A stretch of DNA of 56,409 nt from an uncultured Clostridia bacterium (GTDB lineage: Bacteria; Bacillota; Clostridia; TANB77; CAG-508): NCBI GenBank assembly GCA_934162615.1, contig CAKPJK010000005.1, positions 1 through 56,409 of the forward strand, given 5' to 3'. Shown in pieces: positions 26,302-36,480 of this stretch. A program made the translations under genes and the position numbers. The stretch's first letter is position 1. Every line of letters begins with the position of its first letter. The notes under the pieces are model-generated. The model saw only the letters and a program-made list of their open reading frames with translations. It was not told the origin of the DNA and made no database searches.

Positions 26302-26769
26302 TTACCAGAATATTAAAAATGTTAAGAATGTACCCCAAACCACTTGCTCTCTTGTTAAATCTTTCAACATTTCTGGTAGTTCTCCTTCTTCTTTTTCATC
26401 AACAAATTTCATTTCGTAATAATCTACATCTTGTACTTTAAAGTATTCTTCAAAATTTCTTGTTTCATCATCTCTCATTGTAGACACATCTATGTATTTA
26501 CTTCCTAAGAATACATCTCTTTCTGAGTACAAATCTATTCTTAAGTATTTATTTGTAATTTTATGTTCTGAACTATTGTAAATACTTCCTTTTATACGTC
26601 CATTTATTTTGGTTGCTTGTGCTTGATACACTGTTACTTGTGGCAAATTGTCCTTTCTCCCTATATTTTGATATGTTGTTTCTAAATTTAAATATATCAA
26701 TATGTTTGAAAATATGTAAAATAGTATTATCCACATCGCATATTTAAATAACGTTTTCATTCTATCCAT
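26302..26769 (-). CDS. small membrane protein with FxLYD-like domain
   Basis: This 155-residue protein has an N-terminal membrane helix (about 8-28), a central beta-sandwich of the FxLYD type (GRIKGSIYNSSEHKITNKYLRIDLYSERD, in two parts, then FKVQDVDYYEMKFV) and a C-terminal hydrophobic stretch VVWGTFLTFLIFW. FxLYD domains sit outside the cell on many Clostridial surface proteins; their ligands are unknown. ATG 26769 follows GGAGAAGTAAT; a later ATG (MKTLFK) is also possible. It has its own terminator and appears monocistronic. Confidence 0.7.
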   Translation of the reverse strand: MDRMKTLFKYAMWIILFYIFSNILIYLNLETTYQNIGRKDNLPQVTVYQAQATKINGRIKGSIYNSSEHKITNKYLRIDLYSERDVFLGSKYIDVSTMRDDETRNFEEYFKVQDVDYYEMKFVDEKEEGELPEMLKDLTREQVVWGTFLTFLIFW

Positions 26770-26900
26770 ATTACTTCTCCTTTTATTACTACTTTATGTT
26801 GTTATTATAACAGAAAAATATTGAAATTTCAATATTTTTGGTACATTTAACTAATTTTGAAAATTAGTAGAACAAATTATATTATGATTTATTAACCACA

Positions 26901-26929
26901 AAAGAGGATACTCATTGAATATCCTCTTT
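26901..26929 (-). terminator. terminator of the ankyrin gene
   Basis: AAAGAGGATA (26901-26910) pairs exactly with TATCCTCTTT (26920-26929); the loop is 9 bases. It follows the stop at 26943 on the minus strand. Confidence 0.8.
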
Positions 26930-26942
26930 GTTTGAAAGTACT

Positions 26943-27746
26943 TTAATTAATAGACGTTGAAATGTGTTTTATAATGTCCTTCAATATTATATTCGGGTCA
27001 TACAACAACGCAACAAGTTGCATATCTTTTTGTTTTAAAAGTTCTATATCTGCACCATTTTCCAATAACACTTTTATTATTTTCAGATTTTTGTTTTCTA
27101 TTGCAGCCTCAAGAAGAACTTCATTTTTCTTCGTTTCCTCATCCGCATATTTAATTAAGATTTTTACAATTTCTTCATATCCTCCATTTATTGCATCAAG
27201 AATGAGCGAAAAGTAATCCATTCCAAACGTGCAATGTTCTATCAGTAGTTTAACTAATCCTATATTTCCACAATTTACGGGTTTCTCCAAAAGATCACGA
27301 GGCCATGCTTCCAGTATATTTGCTCTATTTTCAAGTAATACTTCTACAATTTCTTTATTTTCTTTTTTTATTGCACCTAACAAAAGATCCCGCGTATAAC
27401 ATTCTGCTATATTTGCTCCTTTTTTCAACAACAGTTTTACTACTTCTATTTTCCCACTTTCAATCGCTCTATAAATAACTAGATTATGCCTCGCTTCTAC
27501 ATCTGCTCCTTTTTCAAGTAATAATTCTATAATCTCATTATTTCCTCTCTTTGCCGCTATAATAATAGCTTGATTATCATCCGCTGTTACATCTGCTCCT
27601 TTTTCTATAAGGAATTTTACTAGATCTGTATATCCGCCTTCTACTGATAATTGTAATACTTCATTCAAGGTATTTGTTGAATATGCACCCAAATCCACTA
27701 ATTGCCGTATAATTGCCATATACCTCTCTTGACTATTTTCTTTCAT
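26943..27746 (-). CDS. ankyrin-repeat protein
   Basis: This protein of about 267 residues has seven to eight ankyrin repeats of ~33 residues, each with the pattern 'G..EIV.LLLE.GADI' (IELLLEKGADVEARHN, VKLLLKKGANIAE, IEVLLENRANILE-like, IKVLLENGADIELL). No signal peptide or membrane helix is present, so it is cytoplasmic and mediates protein contacts. ATG 27746 follows GGAGGTATCTATT; the TTG five codons upstream coincides with the ribosome site and is rejected. It contains a CGG arginine codon (27705-27707), rare here, and higher-GC stretches, so it may be acquired. The function is unknown. Confidence 0.88.
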   Translation of the reverse strand: MKENSQERYMAIIRQLVDLGAYSTNTLNEVLQLSVEGGYTDLVKFLIEKGADVTADDNQAIIIAAKRGNNEIIELLLEKGADVEARHNLVIYRAIESGKIEVVKLLLKKGANIAECYTRDLLLGAIKKENKEIVEVLLENRANILEAWPRDLLEKPVNCGNIGLVKLLIEHCTFGMDYFSLILDAINGGYEEIVKILIKYADEETKKNEVLLEAAIENKNLKIIKVLLENGADIELLKQKDMQLVALLYDPNIILKDIIKHISTSIN

Positions 27747-27826
27747 AATAGATACCTCCAAAATTCTTTGTTTGTATTTTATTACCTTTTGCTACATTAG
27801 CATTATACATTATGTTATGTTAATTG

Positions 27827-30800
27827 TCAAATTTCAATTTCTTTACCCAAATAAACAGAATAAATATAAACCTTCTCCACCTTTGTACCCAAAGCACTCT
27901 CTAAAGCCTGTTTATACAAATCCAATTGACTCTTATATTTTTCAACAAGTTCAAATTCTTTACCACTTTCAACATAATCAGTCTTATAATCAACCAAAAT
28001 AATTTGCCCATTTTCATTTACAAAATATAAATCTATAATACCCTGAACAAGTATATTTTCTTTTATATTCTCATCATAAATTCGACTTGCTGGAACATTA
28101 ATATAAAATGGCTTTTCTTGATAGTATTCTTTGGCATTTTTTAATTGTTTCCAAATTTCTGATTTTGTAAATTGTAATATTTTGTTTGGATTTATTGCTT
28201 GCTTTTCTTTTTCTGTTATTATTTTATTCATTTCCAAATTTTGTATTAATGATTTTATTTTTTCTAAATCATAATCCTCTTTTGGATTTAATTTTTGTAG
28301 GCATAAGTGTATAAGTGTTCCTTTTTGTGCTGATGTTATTTTAGTTTCTTTTTCATCTTGTAAAAATTTTGGTTTTTCAAAGGTTATATTTTGTGTACTA
28401 ATATTGCAATCATTTTCACCTGTCTTGTCGTTTGTTTCTGTAGATTCTTCATTATCTAAACTCTCCAAATTAACTCCTAATTGTTTTTGTTTCATTTGCT
28501 TGATTTTTGTAACAGAACTTTTTGTCGGAATATCAATAGATAATTTATCAGGATATTCATATTCAATTTGTTCTTTAATTAATTTTATATCCTTTTTATT
28601 AGAATTTTCATTTAACATCTCAATTACATTTTGAGATGTATTTTCTTGCTCATTTTCTTGTTTTTTATTTTCCAAAATGCTACTTGGTTCTATTCTATTC
28701 AATTCAAGTAAATCTTCTGTATTAGACTGTTCATACAAATATACAAGCAATATCCAGTCTAAATAGTCTTTGTATTTTTTTACTAAAATAGGATTTATTT
28801 TTCCATCTTTTCTTGCATAAATATTTTTTTGTTGCTCAATATCTTCTAATTGTTTTGAATAGTCTTTAGAAATTCCTGTTATTATTAATTTTTCCTTTGC
28901 TCTTGTTAAAGCAACATACAAAATTCTCATTTCTTCTGAAATATTTTCATTTCTAATAACATTTTTTATTGCCTCTCTTGTTAAAGTATCATATTGAACT
29001 TGTGCATTGTAATTAATATATTTAGCACCTATTCCTATGTCTTGATGCAATAAGACTGGATTTTTTCTAATGTCTTGCTCATTGAATTGTTTGTTTGCAT
29101 TTACCAAAAATACAATTGGGAATTCAAGTCCTTTACTCTTGTGAATACTCATTATTCTAATAACATCATCATTTTCACCTATTATTTTTGCAGAACTTAA
29201 ATCACCTGAATTGATTTTTAATTTTTCTATAAAGTTTATAAAATTATATAATCCTTTAAAACTGGCAGTTTCATATTTTTTTGCTCTTTCAAATAATATT
29301 TTCAAGTTAGCCTGTCTTAAATTACCGTTTGGCATTAGTCCAACATAATTGTAATATCCTGTGTCTGAATAAATTTTCCAAATCAATTCGTCCAATGCTA
29401 GATATTCTTGTTCTTTTCTCCATGTATCAATTTGATTTAAAAAATTTTCTATTTTTTCTTTTAATTGTGCATTAACATCGACTTTTGCTTTTTGCATACA
29501 ATTATAGAAATTGTCATATTTGTCTGATAAACGGATTTCCACAAGTTCGTTATCTGTAAATTTTCCTATGTTTGATCTTAAAACTGTTACAAGTGGAATG
29601 TCTTGCATAGGGTTATCTATTATTTTTAGCAAACTCATAATTGTTTGAATTTCTATTGAGTCTAGATATTCTTGGTTACTATCTGCAAATACAGGCATAT
29701 CAAGTTTTATAAGTTCTTGTTCATATATACTTGCCTTGTCTTTTGTTGACCTTAGCAAAATCGCTATATCTTTGTATGTTATATCTCTAAATGTTTCCTT
29801 TTTTCTGTCATATATTTGATATTTGCTATCTATTAATTTTTTAATTTTATTTGCAACATATTTTGCTTCAATTTCAATATTTTCCAGGTGTTCTAATTCA
29901 TCTACATTTTCCACATCTTCGTCATCAAAATCATCTGAATTTTCATAATATTTATTTGAGTACTCTTGGCTATCTTCTTCGTTTTCTTCCTCTGTTTTAA
30001 CATCAATTATATCAATTTCCGTTTTTAAATTCTGATTTATTTTTTTGTAGTCTTCTGCACCAAAATTCAAATACTCATCTTCGTTATAGTCAACTTCCCC
30101 TAATTTTTCACTCATAATATCTTTAAAAATTAAGTTTGTAAAATCAAGTACATTATCTCTACTTCTAAAGTTTTTGAATAGTTGAATCTTTCTTCCTGAA
30201 CAATTTGGGTCTGTTTCAACTGGCTTGTAATTATAATATTTATCTAAAAATAGTTTTGGCATTGCTTGTCTGAATCTGTAAATACTTTGTTTTACATCTC
30301 CAACCATAAACATGTTATTTCCTCTAGAAATTGAAGAAAGAATAAATTCTTGCACAAGGTTACTGTCTTGATATTCGTCAATTGCAATTTCTTCGAATTT
30401 TTCTGTATATTTTTTTGCGACTTCTGTTTTTATTATTTTTTCGTGTTTTTCTCCGTTTTCATCAGTTGCTGTTTCTACATCTTTTACTAATATATTTAAA
30501 GCAAAATGTTCTATGTCTGTAAAGTCAACTATGTTTTTATCTCTTTTTCTTTTTGAAAATATTTCATCAAATTCTATAATCAATTTTTCTAATTTTTTCA
30601 AAATATCATACATATCAAATATATCTTGATTTGATTGCTGTGAATCTGATACAAATATTTTGCCTGCTTTTTTCTTGAATTTATCTTTTACACTATCTCT
30701 TACATTTTTTGCTTCATCTTTAATTTCTGATTCTACTTTTTTTCTAGACCATGCCGTAAATTTTATATTTTGTGAAATTTCATACGCTTTATTCCAATTG

Positions 30801-31598
30801 TTTAAGCTTTCTTTTAATGTTGATAATTGCTTAATGTCTGACTCTATTATTTGTTTGAAAATTTCTAGTTCCTTTTCATATTCCATTCCTTTTGCAGTAT
30901 CTTCAAGTATCACTAAATCATCTGTTAGTTCTTCGTCCATCTCTTCTAGCAACACTTTTCCCCAAGGTGTTTGACTAAAATCTTTATCTAATTCATCTTT
31001 TATATTGAACATCTCTATCTTCTCATTTAGCCATTTTAATGGATATGGACTTGAGCTTATGTAACTATAAATGTTCAAAATCAAGTCTTTTAAAGGAGTA
31101 TCATCTCTGTAACTTGTATATGTATTTATAAGTTTTGTAAAATCCTTGTCTTCTGAAAGATATTTATTTTCAAACAATTCATCTAAAATCTCTTGTTTTA
31201 AAAGCTCTATCTCTGGTGTATCTGCAATTCTAAAATTAGGTGATACATTTTCTAATTCATAAAAATTATTTTTCACAACATTCAAACAAAATGAGTCTAT
31301 TGTACAAATGCTTGCCATGTTTAATAATGTTATTTGTCTTTGTAAATTTTCATTTTCCGGGTCTTCTTCTAATTTTTTGTATATTGCATCTAGTACCCTT
31401 TCTCTCATTTCTGATGCTGCCGCATTTGTGAATGTTACGACTAATAATTTGTCTATATCAATATTTTCATTTATTGCTTTGTTTATAATTCTTTCAACTA
31501 GCACCGCAGTTTTTCCGACTTCCTGCTGCTGCTGCTACTAATAGATTTGAATTTTTTTCATATATTGCTTGTTTTTGTTCTTTTGTCCAGTTAGGCAT
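27827..31598 (-). CDS. addA: AddA-type helicase-nuclease subunit, interrupted by a +1 frameshift in Walker A
   Basis: This 1256-residue-scale UvrD-family helicase with a C-terminal nuclease domain is a subunit of AddAB double-strand-break repair. It starts at ATG 31598 (MPNWTKEQKQAIYEKNSNLL) after GGAGGGAG. VAAAAGS is then followed by an extra C at 31517; removing it gives GSGKTAVLVERIINK, the normal Walker A. Other motifs are intact: VTFTNAAASEMRERV, IDEYQDSN (Walker B), QSIYRFR, RIMSIHKSKGLEFP, ALTRAKEKL and the nuclease core VQGIIDLYFVNENG...LVDYKTD. The partner addB is not in the window. The upstream gene is a GIY-YIG protein overlapping by 8 bases. Same type of break as mgtA and trxB. 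Confidence 0.9.
31514..31520 (-). other. +1 frameshift site in addA Walker A (C before GGA)
   Basis: The minus strand reads AGT C GGA AAA ACT. The extra C (plus g at 31517) creates CGG in frame; skipping it restores Gly-Ser-Gly-Lys-Thr, an absolutely required motif. Confidence 0.88.
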
Positions 31599-31944
31599 TT
31601 TTCTTTTCTCCCTCCATATTTTTTTGAGAAGCGTCCACAAAAGGACATTTTCTATATCTTCTACAGTCTATTTTTCCATGTAAATATGTTGATAGTTTTT
31701 CTCCATTTATTAATTTTTCTTTTTGTTTTTTTGTTAGATTTTTTATTTGATATTCTAATTTACATGCTAGTGATTTGTCTTTACTTTTCCATACCGCTTC
31801 TAATTTAACAGCATTATGTGATTTTGTATATTTTGCTCCATTTTTACTTTTGGTTTTGTGCTCTTCTAATCTTCTTTCTAGGTTATTTGTCATTCCTGTG
31901 TAAATTGAATTATCTTCACATCTTATCATATATGTATAGTACAT
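31591..31944 (-). CDS. GIY-YIG nuclease domain protein (YhbQ/UPF0213 family)
   Basis: This 117-residue protein starts MYYTYMIRCEDNSIYTGMTN: Y-Y-T-Y and I-Y-T-G match the GIY-YIG nuclease core. An ERRLEEHKTK region and AKYTKSH with LEAVWKSKDKSLACKLEYQI follow, and the final CRRYRKCPF is unusual. YhbQ-type proteins are small single-domain members possibly acting on damaged DNA. It shares 8 bases with the addA start, so it is translationally coupled. ATG 31944. Confidence 0.85.
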   Translation of the reverse strand: MYYTYMIRCEDNSIYTGMTNNLERRLEEHKTKSKNGAKYTKSHNAVKLEAVWKSKDKSLACKLEYQIKNLTKKQKEKLINGEKLSTYLHGKIDCRRYRKCPFVDASQKNMEGEKKNA

Positions 31945-32052
31945 TTTCTTTTTTTAAGGTGTTTTTATTTACCTTTTATTCCTCCTATGTTTTTCCATAT
32001 GAATATATCACAAGTTTTGTTTTGTTTCAATACAAAATTGATGATACGCAAA

Positions 32053-32075
32053 AAGAGAAGCTTGGCACTTCTCTT
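32053..32075 (-). terminator. terminator
   Basis: AAGAGAAG (32053-32060) pairs with CTTCTCTT (32068-32075), loop CTTGGCA. It follows the stop of the small gene at 32089 on the minus strand. Confidence 0.7.
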
Positions 32076-32088
32076 CTTACATTTTTCA

Positions 32089-32322
32089 TCAACAACTTTT
32101 AACTTTATAATATCTAAATCTAGGTGATAGGATTCCGCATTTCACATAGTCTAATATAATTTTCTGAACTTCTTCTATATTAAGTTGAAGTCCATATTTT
32201 TCCCGTAACTCCTCTTTTAGTTGTTGCTCTGTTACATTTTCCTGTGATGCAATATAATTATATATTACAAAACCACTTTCTTTTGTTATTTTTTCTTTTG
32301 TCATTTTTACGTACACGCTCAT
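32089..32322 (-). CDS. small hypothetical protein
   Basis: This 77-residue cytoplasmic protein is charged and helix-rich (ITKESGFVIYNYIASQENVTE, LNIEEVQKIILDYVKCGIL). The layout looks like a small winged-helix fold, but no family is recognised. The start ATG 32322 has a perfect GGAGGTAG ribosome site, so it is expressed. It uses a CGG codon for Arg (32203-32205), which the core genes here avoid. Monocistronic, with its own terminator. The function is unknown. Confidence 0.65.
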   Translation of the reverse strand: MSVYVKMTKEKITKESGFVIYNYIASQENVTEQQLKEELREKYGLQLNIEEVQKIILDYVKCGILSPRFRYYKVKSC

Positions 32323-32454
32323 TTTTCTACCTCCAAAATCTTTGTTGATATTATAGGTTTACATGTTTATATATTTCAAATTATATAGAAAATTATATTA
32401 TCTGTCAATATTCAAATATTAAAACTTTTTTTGTTTTTTCTTATAACCTTTAAT

Positions 32455-32985
32455 CTAAACCATTAAAAGAATATTTATTTTAGTATTTTTATTTATATTA
32501 TTAATTAATTTTTTCATATTTTCTTTGCTTATTGAAATACATCCATGAGTCGCTGTATTATTACTACAATGAAGAAATATTGCACTTCCTTTATTAGGAA
32601 TATTAAGTGGATTGCTTTTTATCTCCACAAGGTATTCATATTGAACTGGATAATCTATCAAATGTTCTGCACTATTCCAATCCTTTTTTACTTTCGTTAT
32701 ATCGACTAATTTATTATAATAAATAGAATTACTATCATCAACCCAATACATATCAGAATTTATTTTCATATAATCATATTTTTCATTAGAAATTTTATTA
32801 TGTGTTCCAAGTAACAGACCTAAATCATATTTACCAACAGGAGTGCAGTCATCCCCTTCTCGTTTGTTTGTTGTTGGCCCATTTTTCCCAATAAATGCTG
32901 GTACTTCCATATTGCATTTAGGAAATTTCAAAACTGTATTATTTGAACCAATTAAAACCTTAATTTCATTATCTATCATATTCAT
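32455..32985 (-). CDS. L,D-transpeptidase (YkuD-like) without signal peptide
   Basis: This 176-residue protein carries the L,D-transpeptidase active site IFLHCSNNTATHGCISIS (His in FLHC, catalytic Cys in HGC), a fold found in cell-wall cross-linking enzymes, plus TPVGKYDLG typical of the N-terminal half. No signal peptide or membrane segment is visible, so it would act in the cytoplasm unless the N terminus is misread. Such leaderless members include L,D-carboxypeptidase or effector types. It follows a decayed M14-like gene on the same strand (15 bases apart), and the pair was possibly a wall-cutting unit. ATG 32985. Confidence 0.78.
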   Translation of the reverse strand: MNMIDNEIKVLIGSNNTVLKFPKCNMEVPAFIGKNGPTTNKREGDDCTPVGKYDLGLLLGTHNKISNEKYDYMKINSDMYWVDDSNSIYYNKLVDITKVKKDWNSAEHLIDYPVQYEYLVEIKSNPLNIPNKGSAIFLHCSNNTATHGCISISKENMKKLINNINKNTKINILLMV

Positions 32986-33000
32986 CTTTTTCTTCCTTTT

Positions 33001-33690
33001 TTACATTCTGTATGAAAGTTCCACAAGTAAGTTTTGTAGATATTCAAGTCTAAAAATATCATTGCTAGATGTTGCCTTAGATTCCTTTATATAAATAATA
33101 TATTTTGAATTATCACTTTTGTTGTTACCGTTTTCATCAAAACCTGTATTTTTATAAGTTTTATCTTGATACGTTTTTGCAAACATATAATTAACTATTT
33201 TTTTCTTTTTCAACTTTAAATCCCTTTTCTTTATCAAAAGGACAATTTATTGGTCCCGGATGTGAAATATTAAACTTACTATGCCTTTTACTTTCCATAT
33301 AAATATCTTTACCATCTAAAATTTGAGATATTTTGGGATTGTACTTTGAATTTGCCTGTATATCTATTCCATTAGCATTTGCACTCCATATATGTAAACA
33401 ATTTTTAGATAAATCTGGATATTTTTCAAAAATCATTTTCAAATTTTTTCTTATACTTTCATATTTATGTGGAATACATGTATAATCTATGTCCTTAAGC
33501 ATCGGAATTAAATGTAATTTAAACTCTTTAAAAATATTATTCCAATTTTGAGTATTATTATTTATATCATTCATTATTTTTAATATAAAATCTGTAGTAA
33601 TTATTTCACTTCCATGAGTTGCTCCAAGTAATTACAATATCATTATTTCCATTACCAACTATAAAATGTCTTATGTCATCTCCTATTGCC
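33001..33690 (-). pseudogene. M14 zinc carboxypeptidase-like gene, decayed by frameshifts
   Basis: Three frames together recall an M14 carboxypeptidase. IGDDIRHFIVGNGNNDIVIT is followed, in a shifted frame, by GATHGSEIITTDFILKIM with the zinc motif HGSE. IWSANANGIDIQANSKYN (the NxxGxDxNxxY-like region) and GPINCPFDKEKGFKVE follow, then a second shift in a run of seven A (33198-33204) leads to IVNYMFAKTYQ and an end at LVELSYRM. The first shift is an extra T before GGA (33626). No start codon fits downstream of a good promoter (33709-33737). Probably non-functional; the family call rests on the two motif regions. Confidence 0.6.
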
Positions 33691-33708
33691 CAAAAATATA
33701 ATAAACAT

Positions 33709-33737
33709 AGTATAAAACCAATTGAGTAAATTGTCAA
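33709..33737 (-). promoter_or_regulatory. strong minus-strand promoter
   Basis: TTGACA (33732-33737), 17-base spacer, TATACT (33709-33714). It faces the decayed M14-like gene and the L,D-transpeptidase gene and starts just below the terminator of the ABC exporter. Confidence 0.75.
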
Positions 33738-33755
33738 GTAAAGAAAATGTAGAAA

Positions 33756-33783
33756 AAAGATGCCTAAAACATTAAGCATCTTT
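33756..33783 (-). terminator. ABC exporter terminator
   Basis: AAAGATGC (33756-33763) pairs with GCATCTTT (33776-33783), loop of 12. It follows the permease stop (33793) and is T-rich on the minus strand. Confidence 0.75.
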
Positions 33784-33792
33784 AAAAATATA

Positions 33793-36480
33793 TTATATAT
33801 TATCATTTCTAATAGTCTCAATAATATTTTGTTTATTAATCTTGCTCATAGAATATCTCATAATAATACCAATAACAACAGCCACAAATATCACAGCAAC
33901 TACAATTGCTTTATATGGTAAAACATATTCCATTTCCATACTATTTTTGAAAACATTATACATACCATAAGATAGTACTAATCCAATTGGTATACCTATA
34001 ATCAAAGATTTAACACCATAGAAAATACTTTCTAATCTAATCATTCTATTAAATTCTTTTTTAGTCATTCCTATTGATTTAAGCATTGCAAATTCTTTTT
34101 TTCTTAAATTCATATTTGTTGTTATTGTGTTGAAAATATTTGTTATTCCTATTAATGTAATTACTCCAATAAATCCATATAAGAATATTGAGATAACTAA
34201 TATAACTGCATTTTCAGCCTTGACTGATTTTTCCATATTAAATGTATTCAAATTAGAATTAGTAAGATTATTATCATTTTTATATTGTTCAACTTCTTCA
34301 TCTAATTTATAAGCATCATTTGATTGTGCATATAATGAAGCAGTTTCATACCCAGTTTTGTTTATGAATTCTTCACTCACAATAAAAAATGCATTGTAAT
34401 TATACATAATGTTTACTCCCTTAGGTCTCTCTTCTGTTCTTGCTACTATTTTAACGTTATATTCCTTGTCTCCTATTTTTCCAGTTACAATGTCTCCTTT
34501 TTTCCAAGTATACATACTTCCTTGAATTCTCTTTCCATTTTCATCCATATTTATATTATTATCAATTAAAATTACTCCGTCTTTATATGTTTCATAATCT
34601 CCGCCTATTTTTTTCAAATAGTTTTCATATTCATTTTTGCTTAATGAAATAATATTTATTGTGTCTATTTGTTCCTGGTCTGAATTTGGCTCTGAATATC
34701 TTGCTTTAATATCTTTTCCATATTCAGTTAATTTTGCTTTGTGTTTTTCATCCATATTCATTTCGAATGAATTGCTTTTATTTATTGATACCTCTCCTAC
34801 ATCTGGCAAGTTTGATATATCTGTTAACATTTTTAAATTTTTTGCTTGGTCTTTTGCAAGTTCTTCTGTATCTTCAGGTGACGCAGTTGTGTACGCATAT
34901 ACAACATAATTATAATCTTTTTCTGTATAATATGCACTTGACATTTTGAATCCATATTGTATAAAACTTGATATTGCAATAAATATTACAACACTTACTA
35001 TTATTGAAATTACAGTTGTTCTATATTTTTTCTTACTTCTTTTCAAGTTTTTGTATGCAATTTCTCCACCTGTTTTAAATATTTTTGTTATGATTTTTGG
35101 ACATTTTATTTTCTTAGCTTTTAATTTTACATCTTCTGAACTTCTTATTGCTTCAATTGGTGTAATTTTTGATGCTTTTTTGGCTGAATTTCTGCAAGAT
35201 AGCCATATTGTTACAACAGATACAATTATACTTACAACTATTGCAGCCCATGATATTCCATATGTTAGTAAAGTCCCACTTGATACATAATCTTTTAATA
35301 TGTAATTTACTACATTTACTAATATATAAATTGCAAATATTCCACTTAAAATTCCTAGAGGAATTCCTATAAGTCCTAATATGAAACCTTCAAAATAAAC
35401 ACTTTTTTTGATTTGTTTTTTTGTTGCTCCAATGCTTGAAAGCATTCCATATTGTTTTAATCTCTCTGTTATTGATATTGCAAATCCATTTCTAATAACA
35501 AATACACTTGATACTAGAACTATTCCCATTATAAATGCTCCAAGTCCATAAATTGTTCTTAGTGTTTCATCATCTAGACTTGCTCCTTGAAATGATAATA
35601 ATTCTTTATTTATTTTTACCTTATATTTATAACTTTTATATGTTTTATTTAATCCATTAATTACATTAAAGTCATTTGCTTCAGTTCCAGATCTTGCAGT
35701 TACCATTTGGTTTATGCTTTCTGTATTTTTTACATAATCATTTGGTTTTGTATATAGAACTGCTATATTTGCTTTTTTATTTATTGTTTGCATTTTTGTG
35801 ATAACTGTAAACCAGTCTGCTTCATATGGTTCAATTGTTGTAGTTGGTCTTTCTATTATTCCAACAATTTTATATGTTTTTGAAGTTACGTTAACAATTT
35901 CATTTTCAGTTGTTTGTTCTGTTCCATCTGTTTTTTTGGTTTGTTCTTCATCATAATAATTAGCATTTTGATTTTCTAAAGTTCCTTTTATTTCTCCAAC
36001 ATTTAATGTTACAGTATCTCCAACTTTGTAATTTGTCTTAAATTTTTCATTTATTCTAGTTGAAATAGCAAGTTCACTATCATTTTCTGGTAATCTACCA
36101 TCTTTTACATTTATAGCCATATTATTTAAAAACTTGTCATTCATTGAAATAATATTAACAAGTGGCTTTTCTTCTTCTCCTGTTGATGTTTTTCCATTTG
36201 GTAAATAACTATATCCTAATTCTTCTGATAAGTAGTAGTCTTCAATACTTCTATTTTCTTCAATATATTTAAGTTCATCTTTTGGAACATCATATAATAT
36301 TGCATGATAATTTCCTTGACTATTTTTTGCAGTTTCTACAAATGTCTTTTGAAAACTTGTTATAAGTCCTGCTACTCCACAGATTAAGGCTGTTGATAAA
36401 ATAATTCCAATTATAATTACAATTGACCTTTTTTTATTTAGCCTTAAATCTTTTACACTCAATTCATTTAAAACCTTCAT
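33793..36480 (-). CDS. ABC transporter permease with two FtsX domains
   Basis: This 895-residue membrane protein has an N-terminal helix (RSIVIIIGIILSTALICGVAG), a large extracellular domain of ~300 residues, three helices with the FtsX-like SSIGATKKQIKKSVYFEG (about 365-385), another extracellular region and a second FtsX unit ending SIGMTKKEFNRMIRLES and the final helix. This matches MacB/BceB-type export permeases that move peptides or lipoproteins or sense antimicrobial peptides. It overlaps the ATPase stop by one base. The ligand is unknown. Confidence 0.9.
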   Translation of the reverse strand: MKVLNELSVKDLRLNKKRSIVIIIGIILSTALICGVAGLITSFQKTFVETAKNSQGNYHAILYDVPKDELKYIEENRSIEDYYLSEELGYSYLPNGKTSTGEEEKPLVNIISMNDKFLNNMAINVKDGRLPENDSELAISTRINEKFKTNYKVGDTVTLNVGEIKGTLENQNANYYDEEQTKKTDGTEQTTENEIVNVTSKTYKIVGIIERPTTTIEPYEADWFTVITKMQTINKKANIAVLYTKPNDYVKNTESINQMVTARSGTEANDFNVINGLNKTYKSYKYKVKINKELLSFQGASLDDETLRTIYGLGAFIMGIVLVSSVFVIRNGFAISITERLKQYGMLSSIGATKKQIKKSVYFEGFILGLIGIPLGILSGIFAIYILVNVVNYILKDYVSSGTLLTYGISWAAIVVSIIVSVVTIWLSCRNSAKKASKITPIEAIRSSEDVKLKAKKIKCPKIITKIFKTGGEIAYKNLKRSKKKYRTTVISIIVSVVIFIAISSFIQYGFKMSSAYYTEKDYNYVVYAYTTASPEDTEELAKDQAKNLKMLTDISNLPDVGEVSINKSNSFEMNMDEKHKAKLTEYGKDIKARYSEPNSDQEQIDTINIISLSKNEYENYLKKIGGDYETYKDGVILIDNNINMDENGKRIQGSMYTWKKGDIVTGKIGDKEYNVKIVARTEERPKGVNIMYNYNAFFIVSEEFINKTGYETASLYAQSNDAYKLDEEVEQYKNDNNLTNSNLNTFNMEKSVKAENAVILVISIFLYGFIGVITLIGITNIFNTITTNMNLRKKEFAMLKSIGMTKKEFNRMIRLESIFYGVKSLIIGIPIGLVLSYGMYNVFKNSMEMEYVLPYKAIVVAVIFVAVVIGIIMRYSMSKINKQNIIETIRNDNI

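Noticed and set aside
33606..33821. Separate 71-residue membrane protein
   Set aside because: Its front is the terminator hairpin and the promoter region; its end is the first piece of the decayed M14-like gene.
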